Of a stretch of 47,585 nt of DNA, positions 16,461 through 26,600 are shown one piece after another (within the stretch, counting starts at the first letter, position 1; every line of letters starts with the position of its first letter). The notes beneath the pieces are model-generated. The model had not been told where the DNA came from. It worked only from the letters and a program-made list of their open reading frames with translations, and did no database searches. This DNA is from a virus, in the IMG/VR virus record IMGVR_UViG_3300027839_000017, positions 1 through 47,585 of that record. The stretch is one strand, 5' to 3'. The position numbers were made by a program, and so were the translations under genes.

Positions 16461-17684
16461 ATGGCAGTAGATTACCCATTAACCCCAGGATATGATCCGA
16501 CTAGTGACACAGAGATTACCTCTGCTGAGCTGTTACAGATGGTATCCTTAGCTACTCCTAAAGGAGGATTCGGTTTCGTCATCATAGGGTCCGCCGCTCC
16601 TGATACAGCTCTTAACCCTTGGATGGTTAGATGTCTGTGGATTGATAACAGTGATGCTAACGATGTAGTAGTTAGACAGTATGATACAGTAGGTGGAGGT
16701 TGGGAACCCATTGGCTTAGCTGATGGTTCGGTGACTAATGATAAGATAGCTGCGCAAACTATTAAAGGGACTGAGAAGTTTGCTTTAGATGGCGGGACGG
16801 CTTATCAGGTGTATAGGATCAATGCTGGTGGCACTGCTTGGGAAGTGGTAGATCCTTCTGATGTATTCGCCGTAGGTAGTTTCGCTCTGGATAAGCTAGT
16901 GACTGGAGCTGATGGACAGTTCCTAGTAGTTAGTGGATCTGCTGCTGCTTGGACTACGCTAGGTGCTTCTCATGTTAACGATGCGTTAGGATCAGGAGGA
17001 TTGACTATCTCTAGTATAGCTGCTGGTTCTCCTCTGTATGTGCTCAGGACTCAAGCTGATGGTAGTGCACCTGAGTGGGTAGCTACTACTAGTATAGTAA
17101 CCCTTGGATCTGTTCAATCTGCTCTAGCTTTTAATAGGTTAGGGTTTGAATATATACAGCTTATCGGGTCTAATATGGTTCCTGTAGTTAATGCTACAGG
17201 AACTGGATGGACTGGTGTTAGTAAGTCTACTCTAGCTGGAACTCCCCAGTTGACTGTAGGAACATTGATCTCGACAGATCTAATCTTAACTGGTTCTGGA
17301 GGTGGAGGTGTATCACCTTACTCCATTGCTCATACCCTAGGAGTTCTACCTGTTATAGTAACGGCTAGGTTGAAGTGTATTGCTAATGATGCATCCCATG
17401 GATGGAACACTGGGGACTATCTTGATGTCAAAGATTGTGTATGTTCAGTAGCTACAGGAAACTTTGCCAGCTTTATTACTGGTCCAGTTGTCCCTTACAT
17501 TACTATAACTACTACCTCTGGACTGGTTAACATCTACTTGAATAAAGCACCTCACGCAGGGATTCAGCATGTCTGGATACCTAAGAATCAACAAGGAGCG
17601 ATGGGATCTGTAGATTATGTAGACCTACCCGCAGCCAGACGTGTTGACTTCGAGATCCACATCAACGTCTTCTCAATAGCTTAA
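16461..17684 (+). CDS. Putative tail fibre / receptor-binding protein
   Basis: 407 residues, rich in Gly, Ala, Thr, Ser and Val with repeating short beta segments (for example DGSVTNDKIAAQTI and ALDKLVTGADGQFLVV, a recurrent fibre repeat) and a globular C-terminal part (about 270-407) of beta strands. Assigned by composition, the NDKI-type repeat and location next to tail genes and sugar-modifying enzymes, whose target it may be. Confidence 0.72.
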   Translation: MAVDYPLTPGYDPTSDTEITSAELLQMVSLATPKGGFGFVIIGSAAPDTALNPWMVRCLWIDNSDANDVVVRQYDTVGGGWEPIGLADGSVTNDKIAAQTIKGTEKFALDGGTAYQVYRINAGGTAWEVVDPSDVFAVGSFALDKLVTGADGQFLVVSGSAAAWTTLGASHVNDALGSGGLTISSIAAGSPLYVLRTQADGSAPEWVATTSIVTLGSVQSALAFNRLGFEYIQLIGSNMVPVVNATGTGWTGVSKSTLAGTPQLTVGTLISTDLILTGSGGGGVSPYSIAHTLGVLPVIVTARLKCIANDASHGWNTGDYLDVKDCVCSVATGNFASFITGPVVPYITITTTSGLVNIYLNKAPHAGIQHVWIPKNQQGAMGSVDYVDLPAARRVDFEIHINVFSIA

Positions 17685-17694
17685 GGAAACTGTT

Positions 17695-18645
17695 ATGCCA
17701 TTAATTGATATACTAACTCCTTTAGCTGTGCAGACAGGCTTGAGGTTAGACAATGCTAATAGCAAACAGAAAGCTATAGACATTGTTAATGAAGGAGCAA
17801 GAAGGTTATATGAATCTACTGACATGCAGTTCTGTCTGTATGAGCAAGTATTTGATTTTGATCTGACTAACGAGCTAGTAACCTTACCTTATTACGTAGA
17901 TATAGTAAGAGGGATTAGATGCCAAAGCAGTAATATGCCCTTAACTCTGATAGATAAAAGACCTAGGTATCAGTATGGTAAGTATTACCAGGATGCTTTG
18001 GACATAAGAGTGAAGCAAAAGGTAGCTTTGAACAGGGATCTGGAGAATGAATCTCCGTTTACCTTTACCATATCTGCGCAGAATGACGAAGCTTTTACTG
18101 TGACAGTAGTAGGATCTACGAGTAGTAGAGATAGAGTAGAGGAAACCCTCTCCTTCTCAGCTACTGATGTGACTAAGACTACGGTTAACTCCTTCCTTAA
18201 CCATCCTCCGTTGCGCGGGATCTATAAGAACAAGAGGACTAAATACAACGTAGTCGTCACCGATGCAAGTGCTAATGAGATCGCCGAGATAGCCTCGCAT
18301 AGGAAGGAAAGCAAGTATCTTATGGTCCAGATTAGAGATCCTTCGCTAACCGGCTCAGGTAGTAAGTGCTATGAGATCCTATACAAATACGTATATGAGC
18401 CCTTTGACACAGATTACAGTGACTTCGTATGCCCTGGTTTTGATGACGCTATCCTACACATGGCACTCAGTGTATTCTATATGGCCAGTAAAGATCAAGA
18501 GGAAATGGTTAAAGCTGTAGCTGAAGAAGGTGTAGCTAAGAAGATTGCTAGGAATATCAATAAGGATAGTGAGAGGTCTAATGAGCATAGACTCCAGACT
18601 AAACCTAGTGGTTTGATGACTGCGCACAATAGGATTACACGATGA
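17695..18645 (+). CDS. Putative head-tail adaptor (T7 gp11-like tail tubular A)
   Basis: 316 residues. N-terminal helices (QKAIDIVNEGARRLYESTD) and a C-terminal helix pair (PGFDDAILHMALSVFYMASK) match the layout of podovirus adaptor or tail-tubular A proteins; a beta-rich insertion fills 110-200. It directly precedes the nozzle gene, as in T7, and its stop overlaps that start by ATGA. Assignment depends largely on order. Confidence 0.62.
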   Translation: MPLIDILTPLAVQTGLRLDNANSKQKAIDIVNEGARRLYESTDMQFCLYEQVFDFDLTNELVTLPYYVDIVRGIRCQSSNMPLTLIDKRPRYQYGKYYQDALDIRVKQKVALNRDLENESPFTFTISAQNDEAFTVTVVGSTSSRDRVEETLSFSATDVTKTTVNSFLNHPPLRGIYKNKRTKYNVVVTDASANEIAEIASHRKESKYLMVQIRDPSLTGSGSKCYEILYKYVYEPFDTDYSDFVCPGFDDAILHMALSVFYMASKDQEEMVKAVAEEGVAKKIARNINKDSERSNEHRLQTKPSGLMTAHNRITR

Positions 18646-21107
18646 GTGATACCCTACAGATAGATCAGTTTAATGGAGGGATGTCCTATAAGGAAGATAG
18701 GGCTAAGATAGGTAAGGGCCAGTATTACCTGATGGTTAATGGTAGGAATAGGTTTAACTCTATCAAGCCCATCAAGGGACCAGAGGATCTGACTAGTAAG
18801 TTGCCTATAGACGGAGCGATTAACTTGCAGGGAGTGTATAGTTTCTCTGACTTCGTGGTAGTATTCGCTGGAGGTAAAGGGTATTATAAGAACTATAATG
18901 ATACCGCAGGGTTTAACAAGATTCCCGCGCTCACCCTATCTGCTACGGCGGTTAAGATATACGTAGCTGCGGTGCCTTCTTCTACTGTTAACAAGGACAG
19001 GAAAGCCTTCTCCTCTACAGACTCTACCTTAGGTTCAACCGAAGGGGAGTTTGACGAAGGAACTGAGTCTGGCTTTATCGTATGTGATGGAGTAACTCAG
19101 CCCTGGTTTGTATTCGCTGATGGTTCAGCTAGGCAGACTAAGGCTTACAGTGCATGGAACAACTCACTAGGTGAGAGAGAGTATGTGCCTATTGGTATCA
19201 AACCTCAGTTCCACGATGGTATCCTCTACATGGTAGCTAAGGATAGTAAGGGTAAGTATACTAAGATTTATCGCAGTGTTACTGGTAGACCTACTGACTT
19301 CATGGTTAACATCGATATCAACGGTGATAAGCTACCTGAAGAGAGTAAGGGTGGAGCTGATAGCGTTAGCCATAGTATCTCCTTGGACGAGATCACTAGC
19401 TTCTATCCTTCTTCGCTAGAGAATAGAGGGTTGATAGTATCTACGTTGAAAGGGACTTGGTTTGTTATTCCAGATTATGGAAGGACTATCTTTGGAGAGC
19501 CCTCGTTTACTAGCCAAGGTCCTATCTTTAACACCGGCGCAGTAAGTGAGAATTCTCTAGTCGAGAACAATAGTGATACGGTGTTGATAGATCAGTCAGG
19601 GTTAAGAAGCTTTAATGATATCGCCGTCAGTAAGAATGAGGGAAGGAACAAGAGCTTCTCAGAGTCGATACAGAGGATCTTCGGGGAAGAGTTACAGGAT
19701 GAGAATAGTGTGGCAGTGGAATACGAGGACTACTTACTCTTCTCAGTTCAGACCTCCTACGGACCAGTGGTCATAGTGTTCGATACTATCACCCAATCCT
19801 TTGCTAGTGTGGATAACTACCCTAACATTGGACAGATCAAACAGTTTGCTATACTGAGGATCAACGGGATACAGAGGTTGTTCGGGATAACTACTAGCGA
19901 TAAGTTTGTAGAGCTATTCGTTGGAGAGGTAGTTACGTGTATGTTTTACCAGGCTGATTACGGAGGAAGTAATGAGAAGGGTGAGAGGTCTATGATGAGG
20001 GTAGCTAAGACTACCATAGGCTGCAGCAAGATCAGGACTAGTGGTAAGATACAGTTCACTTACTTCTACGATGGAGTAAGGGGTGAGACTCAGGAGGTTA
20101 ACGTAACTCAGAGCGAACCTGAGAATGTGACTAAGCCATTACCTTATCTACCTAATATCATACCAGGTGGGATAACCAGGACAGCAGCCTTTAACACTCC
20201 TCATGCTAGGAGAACAGCAGTGATGATCGAGACTAACGTCGACCTAGCTATAGATTGGATTCAGCATGAAGTGGAGAGTGTATCTGTAGAGTATGATAGC
20301 CCTAGTGACTATGATGATATAAAGCAATTAGGAGGAGATGTGTATCCTTACGACCTAGTATTTTTTGGTAACAACTTTGAGACCACCGGAGACAAGGTAA
20401 CTCTGATCGAGGCTGCTAAGGCAATCTTGCCTGATCTATACCTTGGTGGCGGAAACCAGGTTGCAGGCTCCGGTGGTTCTCTTACCCTTACACCGTTAAG
20501 TGACTACCTAGATTATGAGAATACCTTGAAGAAGGTGTATTGTTGTCTAGGTGCTACGGAATACTCAGAGGACTATGGAAGGGATCTGATAGAGTATATG
20601 TTAGGTCATCACTACAATAGGTATATGGAGTATGTGCATAAGAACATGCAGATCTTCTTGTTGAGTAGTGGGTATGACCAAGCAGGTGTGCTGAAAGAAC
20701 CTCATGGTGTGGATGTGAATAGCGAACAGTATAGCTGGTTCAAGGCTACTATCGCTAAGTCTACTGCGCGGTTCAAGATAGTGATGATGCATCACGCTCC
20801 TTATACCTCGTTCAATCCTGTAGCTAAAACGGATCTGAGATGGAACTTTGCAGAGCTAGGTGTAGATCTAGTCCTATCCTCTCGCACCGCTGCTTATGAA
20901 AGGCTACAGGTAGATAACATACCTTACGTTAATGTCTATAGTGGTAATTCAAGGGAGACAGCAATAGATAACTTGCAGGCTGAGAGTAAGGTAATTCACT
21001 TCACGACTAGCACCATACTTAAGCTACACGCTGATGAGTTTAATCTGTATTGTAAGGCAATCGATACATCGGAGAATGTAATAGACCAGTTCATTATTAA
21101 CAAGTAA
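18642..21107 (+). CDS. Tail nozzle protein fused to degenerate metallophosphatase domain
   Basis: 821 residues, long for a nozzle. The first about 560 residues begin IDQFNGGMSYKEDRAKIGKG and match tail tubular B/nozzle proteins, which form the tube tip. Residues about 568-821 resemble a purple-acid-phosphatase/calcineurin fold: VYPYDLVFFGNN (576-578, where GDN is expected), GATEY (637-641, for GNHDY), MMHHAPYTS (H717, H718 kept), and a VDLVLSSRTAAYERL segment (YER 752-754 kept, GHxH lost). Several metal ligands are replaced, so it is probably inactive and may bind a receptor. Confidence 0.82.
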   Translation: MSDTLQIDQFNGGMSYKEDRAKIGKGQYYLMVNGRNRFNSIKPIKGPEDLTSKLPIDGAINLQGVYSFSDFVVVFAGGKGYYKNYNDTAGFNKIPALTLSATAVKIYVAAVPSSTVNKDRKAFSSTDSTLGSTEGEFDEGTESGFIVCDGVTQPWFVFADGSARQTKAYSAWNNSLGEREYVPIGIKPQFHDGILYMVAKDSKGKYTKIYRSVTGRPTDFMVNIDINGDKLPEESKGGADSVSHSISLDEITSFYPSSLENRGLIVSTLKGTWFVIPDYGRTIFGEPSFTSQGPIFNTGAVSENSLVENNSDTVLIDQSGLRSFNDIAVSKNEGRNKSFSESIQRIFGEELQDENSVAVEYEDYLLFSVQTSYGPVVIVFDTITQSFASVDNYPNIGQIKQFAILRINGIQRLFGITTSDKFVELFVGEVVTCMFYQADYGGSNEKGERSMMRVAKTTIGCSKIRTSGKIQFTYFYDGVRGETQEVNVTQSEPENVTKPLPYLPNIIPGGITRTAAFNTPHARRTAVMIETNVDLAIDWIQHEVESVSVEYDSPSDYDDIKQLGGDVYPYDLVFFGNNFETTGDKVTLIEAAKAILPDLYLGGGNQVAGSGGSLTLTPLSDYLDYENTLKKVYCCLGATEYSEDYGRDLIEYMLGHHYNRYMEYVHKNMQIFLLSSGYDQAGVLKEPHGVDVNSEQYSWFKATIAKSTARFKIVMMHHAPYTSFNPVAKTDLRWNFAELGVDLVLSSRTAAYERLQVDNIPYVNVYSGNSRETAIDNLQAESKVIHFTTSTILKLHADEFNLYCKAIDTSENVIDQFIINK

Positions 21108-21111
21108 GCAT

Positions 21112-21468
21112 ATGAATTTAGCCAATGTAGTAGAGTATGTAATGAGCCATGATACAGGCCCGGCGTTCAGAGGTAAGAATTTCGCGGGAGTAACTAAGGC
21201 TGTTTTAGAGAACAAGGTAGCAATGGTGGTGAATGGGGATAAGATAGTGGGGGTTATGACAGTTAAGGTAAGGGAAGGTTTATTGTTAGAGGTATTGAAT
21301 CTCTACACCTCACACCCTAAAGCTCTAGCTGGGCTATTAGATAACCTATACAATCGATTCCCATTCCATTCATTCACAGCATTAAGGGCAGTGAAGAACC
21401 TTCCAGGTAAAGTTAGAAGGGTTAACTACTCTTGGAACCAATTTTTAAAGATAAGAGGGAGATTATAA
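21112..21468 (+). CDS. Small tail-module protein, possibly GNAT-like (T7 gp13 position)
   Basis: 118 residues. Beta-rich: NKVAMVVNGDKIVGVMTVKV followed by EGLLLEVLNLYTSHPKAL reads like a shortened acetyltransferase core, and T7 gp13, which sits between nozzle and ejection genes, also has a GNAT-like look. The order 11-12-13-14-15-16 is thus reproduced. No catalytic residue can be confirmed, so it may be purely structural. Confidence 0.6.
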   Translation: MNLANVVEYVMSHDTGPAFRGKNFAGVTKAVLENKVAMVVNGDKIVGVMTVKVREGLLLEVLNLYTSHPKALAGLLDNLYNRFPFHSFTALRAVKNLPGKVRRVNYSWNQFLKIRGRL

Positions 21469-21469
21469 T

Positions 21470-22291
21470 ATGAGTAAATCTAAGAATAGTGCAGGTGAAA
21501 CTACTGATGCATCAATGCAGGCAACGATTAAGAACTTGCCTAAACTGACACAGTTAATTACAGAACTTACTCCAGCAGTAGAGCAAGGAAGGTTTGATGT
21601 TGCTCAACAGATATCTCCTCAATTTGCGAGGCTGGCTAATGAGCTGCTAGATACTGAGGGAAGAAGATCAGCTCAGATAGGTGGTGAGATATCAGCGGCG
21701 AACCGTAACCAACAGGTAACTAGTGAGCTAGAAACCCTACGAGGTCCAGGGAAAGAACTCTTAGCTGCTGCAACTGAGGCAGCTAGAGAAGCTGATCCTG
21801 AGTTCTTCGAAGGCAGGGAAGCCGCTGGAGCCAAGCTTTTAGAGCTTCTCAACGGTGTGAGCGTGGATGGCTCAGGTGGTGAGTTAGCTGCTAGTGAGCG
21901 AGGGATCAATAGATTGAACCAAGGTAGGACATCTGGAGTAGGAAGCAATACTGATACTATCAGGAACGCTATCAACTTCGGAGATGAAAGGTTGAAGAGA
22001 GTAGGTGCTGTTAGTGCTGCTATCAATACAGCTAGTAACCTCCTTCCTGCTACAAGGCAAGGGATAGATACCTTTGCTCAGGCTACAGGTAGAGTTGGAA
22101 CTACTAACCTAGGCCAGCAAACTAATACAGGGGTGAGGACTCAAAGTAATGATACTTTGAGTCAAGGTCAGCAAGTGTTTGGTGAGGCAAATAGTAACGC
22201 AAGACAAGCTAATCAGCTTAACTCTGATAATAGTTTCGCTAACAACTTCTCTAAGATCGCAGGAGGTATCGGATCAATCGCAGGACCTTAA
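21470..22291 (+). CDS. Internal virion/ejection protein (T7 gp14 position)
   Basis: 273 residues, strongly helical, rich in Gln, Asn, Ala, with long amphipathic segments and a Gly-rich end (NNFSKIAGGIGSIAGP). Composition and place between gp13-like and larger ejection genes suit an internal core protein that leaves the capsid to form the trans-envelope channel. Homology is not recognisable by eye. Confidence 0.62.
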   Translation: MSKSKNSAGETTDASMQATIKNLPKLTQLITELTPAVEQGRFDVAQQISPQFARLANELLDTEGRRSAQIGGEISAANRNQQVTSELETLRGPGKELLAAATEAAREADPEFFEGREAAGAKLLELLNGVSVDGSGGELAASERGINRLNQGRTSGVGSNTDTIRNAINFGDERLKRVGAVSAAINTASNLLPATRQGIDTFAQATGRVGTTNLGQQTNTGVRTQSNDTLSQGQQVFGEANSNARQANQLNSDNSFANNFSKIAGGIGSIAGP

Positions 22292-22304
22292 TAAGGATAA
22301 AGTT

Positions 22305-23597
22305 ATGGCAAGTGCAGCAAGTAATATATTAAACCTACTGACTGGTGGCAGCGGTAAGGTTAAGGAAAGAGAAGATTTTGAGGGAGCAACTGTTGATCCT
22401 GCTACAGGTGAGATAGTAGGAGGGAGGGATAGGTTTACGCAGAGTAAGATTGGATCTTTTCTAGCTAGGCTTAGTGGTGATGATACTGCTAGGAGTAAGA
22501 ACATAGAGCAGAATGATCTGTTACAGCAGATGCAGTTACAGAGCATGTTGAGTAGGTCTAATAATACCCAGAGTAATCAGTTTGCTGATGCTAGGCAGGC
22601 GAAGATGAATAAGTTTACTGCTGGTCAGGGAGTAATAGATACTCAGAATAGAAAAAGCACCGCAGAAAACTTAGCTAGTACTAATGCTGATGCCGCAAGA
22701 GAGCTTGAACAAAATAGGGTGGGTGCGGCTATTACTGACAGATTTGAGAATAGAGCAGATACCGCTTTAGCTGTAGAGACTGATAAGAATGTAGCGGAAG
22801 CGTTAGCTAATACTAATGCTGCGTCTAAACAGACTGGTTTTACTAACTCAGAGCAGGCTGCCGAATCTGCTGCTATAAGAGCGATAATGGTTGACACTGC
22901 CCAAGAATTAAACCTTACACCTGAACAATTAGAACATCCAGCGTTTCAACAGCTCCTTCAAGACAGGGCAATAGCAAGTGTAAGAGGTGATACAGCAGGG
23001 TTTGATCTAGGTAGAACAAAGTCACTAGCTGAAATTCCTGGAGCAGGTGATCTAGTCAGAGCAAATCAAGATGCTGAGCAGGCATTAGCAGAGGATAAGG
23101 TAGAAGGTCTTGCCACTAAGAAATTCTTTGGTGATACTCCTGTGGATGTAGGAGATAATAAGTTTCCTTTAAGAATTCTTTTGGATAATCCTGCACTTCC
23201 AAATGTAGGTTCTGCTAATCAGAGTCTTCCTATGGGTATAAGGATGGAGCAGGCTTTATCAAACATTAGATCAAATAAGACTTCGTCTGATTTAAACATA
23301 CTCAGAGGATTAGATATGGAGGATATGATAGAGGTAGTGAGAAAGGAAGGAGAACCTACTGTAGGGGAAAGGTTAGAAAGAAGAGGAAGAGGAAGAGGAA
23401 CAGGTCTAGCTAGTGCTAGATTGCCTGTCCCTTCTAGGTTAGATATCACCCAAGGCAACCTAGGTGTAACACCTAATCCAGACGCCGGTCTACCTGATGG
23501 AACAGTGATAGGTCAGGGAGGTAATCAGGCTATCATTATAAATGGGGAGACTGTCCCTCTAGCCGAATGGAAAGCATTCCAAGAATCAAGGAGGTAA
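22305..23597 (+). CDS. Internal virion/ejection protein (T7 gp15 position)
   Basis: 430 residues from ATG at 22305 (MASAASNILNLLTGG), chosen for the AAGGATAAAGTT leader and because it follows the previous stop; an upstream ATG at 22179 would overlap the previous gene by 113 bases. Very helical, rich in Ala, Asn, Gln and Arg, with an RRGRGRGTG basic patch near 375-385. Expected role is ejectosome component. Confidence 0.66.
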   Translation: MASAASNILNLLTGGSGKVKEREDFEGATVDPATGEIVGGRDRFTQSKIGSFLARLSGDDTARSKNIEQNDLLQQMQLQSMLSRSNNTQSNQFADARQAKMNKFTAGQGVIDTQNRKSTAENLASTNADAARELEQNRVGAAITDRFENRADTALAVETDKNVAEALANTNAASKQTGFTNSEQAAESAAIRAIMVDTAQELNLTPEQLEHPAFQQLLQDRAIASVRGDTAGFDLGRTKSLAEIPGAGDLVRANQDAEQALAEDKVEGLATKKFFGDTPVDVGDNKFPLRILLDNPALPNVGSANQSLPMGIRMEQALSNIRSNKTSSDLNILRGLDMEDMIEVVRKEGEPTVGERLERRGRGRGTGLASARLPVPSRLDITQGNLGVTPNPDAGLPDGTVIGQGGNQAIIINGETVPLAEWKAFQESRR

Positions 23598-23601
23598 TAT
23601 T

Positions 23602-26600
23602 ATGGCAACTTTAAATGACAAACAAAGAGAGGGGCTAAGGAGGCTAGGGATAGATCCTGATAACGCCCAGGTTACTCCACCTAGTGAAAGGAGTGGTGTA
23701 GGTAACACAGTAGAGGATATGGGATTTGCAGCCTTGAATGCTACTATCCCTACTGCTGGAGGGTTTGCTGGTGCAGGTTTAGGGATGGCAGCAGGTGCCA
23801 TGACTGGACCTTTTGCACCTGTTGCTATACCTGCGTTTGGGTTAATAGGTGGGTTAGGTCTAGGCTTCGGAACAGCTAAAGCGCAAGAAGCTATCCTTCC
23901 TCATATACCAGGAGGCCAAGACTTCCAGAACAAAGTAGTTAGTAGTAGGGAGACATCACCTAATGCTACTTTTGCCGCGGAGTTCATACCTGAGATTGTT
24001 GGTATGCGTCCTTCAGTTAGGAATGTTGGTAAGCTATTGAAAGGGGTTAAGAACTTTATAACACCTAAGAAGAAGTTGAGTGATCTGGAGAAGGATGCCT
24101 TGATGCAGGCTGCTATAGGTGGGACAGTAGAAGCAGGAGTAGAGCTAGGTGCTCAGTCCTTACAAGGAGAAGGGTTAGATCTGGGTAAGGTTAGCTTCGC
24201 TTCCCTGATAGGGGGAGGTATCTCTGGTGCTGGAAGAGGTAACTTTATTAAGTCAGCAGATGATATACCCTTAACCCCTGAAACTAATATACCTAAGAAT
24301 GAAAATGTTAAAGGTGGTGTAGATATTGCTACTACTGGAGGAATACCAATTCCTCTAGGTGTTAATCGCCCTACCATAAGAAATAGAGAGTTGGAATCCC
24401 TAAGTGATAAACAGTTTGAGGATATGCAGGCCAAGAATGATGTAGCCTTAGGACTAAAAGAAGAGGAGCTAGATCTGAGAGAGTTCAGTAGGAAAGAGAA
24501 TATAGAATTAGCTATCCTTCAGGATGAGTTCTCAGCTATAGAGCTTGAACATTATAGACGCCAACAGTCCTTTTCTTCTCCTGAGGAGATAGCCCAAAAC
24601 GTAAGGTTAATCCTATCCGAAGGTGATAGAGCGGATAAACTAAAGGTTAGAGTAGGGCTAGAGGAACTGAAAAAGAAAGGTGTAACTTTAGAGCAGGCCT
24701 TCGGAGCAAGCTTGGATGTGTTCGAAGGAATCGCGCCTGAGCTGTTTAAGGGAGAGCTGACAAAACTAAAAGAATTTTTATCTGTCAAGAATGAAAACGC
24801 TATTACTACCGATGATGTTAATCCTTCTAGCGTCGTTAATAATCCTAGAGCGGTTCAACCCGTTATGTTTAGTAAGCTGGATAGCGCAGAAGGTGGAGTC
24901 CATGACCAGATTCCTACGCAAGGGGGAGAAGTCATAGTTAGACCAGAGACAGTAGTAGCTGAGAACATAGCTAACACTGACCCTGTATTAGCTGAGAGCG
25001 TAGCTAGAGATAACTACCTATCTGATATGGAAGTAGGAGCTATGGCTCCATTAGATGTAGAGGGGATCAAATCCTATACCTCAGCTAACCCTTTCACCTC
25101 AGGTAAACCTCTTACAGTCAGGGATAGATTAGTGAATAGGGTTACTAAACCTGATAGTAATACTCAACACCTGATAGATAAAGGAGTAGAAGCTTGGGAT
25201 GGTGGAGGTAAAACCCTTGATGACTTCAAGGATATCTTAGGTAAGGATGGGGATGTTATAGGGAATAGGATTCCTTTACCAGTCCTACACAAGGTAGTTA
25301 AGAACATGGCCAGAGAGGTAGAAGATGTAGAGGATCTAGTTCTGCCTCCTCCTATCAACTCAGGTCCAGGTAATCCTAGGGATCTTATAACGAAGGCCAT
25401 AGGAGCAGTAGGGCATTTCATGTCTCCTACTATCGAGAAAGTTAGAAGGACTGGACCAGTAGGTGAGTATATGGCTCCCAAGTTTACCCAAGCTATCAGA
25501 GATGAGAGGAAGATATTTGGAAAGAACTCTACCCCTTTCTTAAGGGAAGTAGCTAGGTATAAGAGAGCCTATCGGATAACCCAGTTAAAAGGGTTAGCCA
25601 AAATGACGACATTGAATAATGCTTCTCTTCCTAAAAGGTTAAAGACAAAACTGGATGAGGTAGGGCAGGTGCTCAGTGATGAGATAGATGCAGGATTAGG
25701 GGGGAGTAAGATTAAACTAGATGCAGAACAGAAGGTTCTCTATGATAGCTTCAGGGAGTCTATGCTTAAATATAGGAAATACCAGAATGAAGATGTAGGG
25801 TTAGGCATTAAGGAAACTGTAGATGTAGATGGGAAGAAGGTTAAGACTGCTAGGTTTGGATCTGAAGACCCTACCTTCTATCCTCAAGGATTAACAAGGG
25901 AAGCCTTGAATGATCTTACTTTAGTCAAGAGGTTCAGAGGTGCATCAGCTGAGGATAGAAGAACAGCTAGGGGTATAGAATATGTTAAACATGTAAGACC
26001 TAAGCTAGAGGCTCTAGATATAGAAGCAGTTACTTTAGGTAAAAAGAAGAAACTTAAAACATCAGCCCAACTAGATGCTGCTGCTGAGTCTGCGTGGGTT
26101 AAGTATAGAGATAGCTTTGGATCTTTGGAGTCAGGGAATAAAGCTAGTGGGTTTGGACCTTTAGATAAGCCAGGGGGATTAGGTATTCCACCAAGCTGGA
26201 GGAACAAGGATATAGTAATAGCAAATGAAAGGTATGGAAGAAGAGCAGCTAAGAGGTTAGCCTTCGCTAAGAACATAGAACTTGATCCTGTAATGAGGAA
26301 AGCCCTTGGGATAAAAGGTGATCTGTTTACTGTTAACCCTAATCGCGGAGCAGAAGGAGAGCCTGATTTCCTAAAGAGATCACAGAAGCAAGTATACTCA
26401 CAAGGTGAACAAGTACCTAGACCTGGTGGCGGTTTCCATAAGATGGAAGGATCACAGACTATGGGTTCAGATGTCTCTGATTTTATGGTAGAAATGGAAG
26501 GCAAGGACAGTAGTAACAATCTATTCTTTGAGGCTATAAGTGGCGGTGTCAAATCTTTGATCATGGGATTTGCTACTGGAGGAAGGGATCTTGCTAATAT

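Noticed and set aside
22179-22304. Upstream ATG for the gp15-position gene
   Set aside because: It would overlap the previous gene by over 100 bases; ATG 22305 has a ribosome site right after that gene's stop.
25884-26564. 226-residue frame on the minus strand
   Set aside because: Ser/Leu/Pro-rich antisense shadow of the 1508-residue ejection protein.
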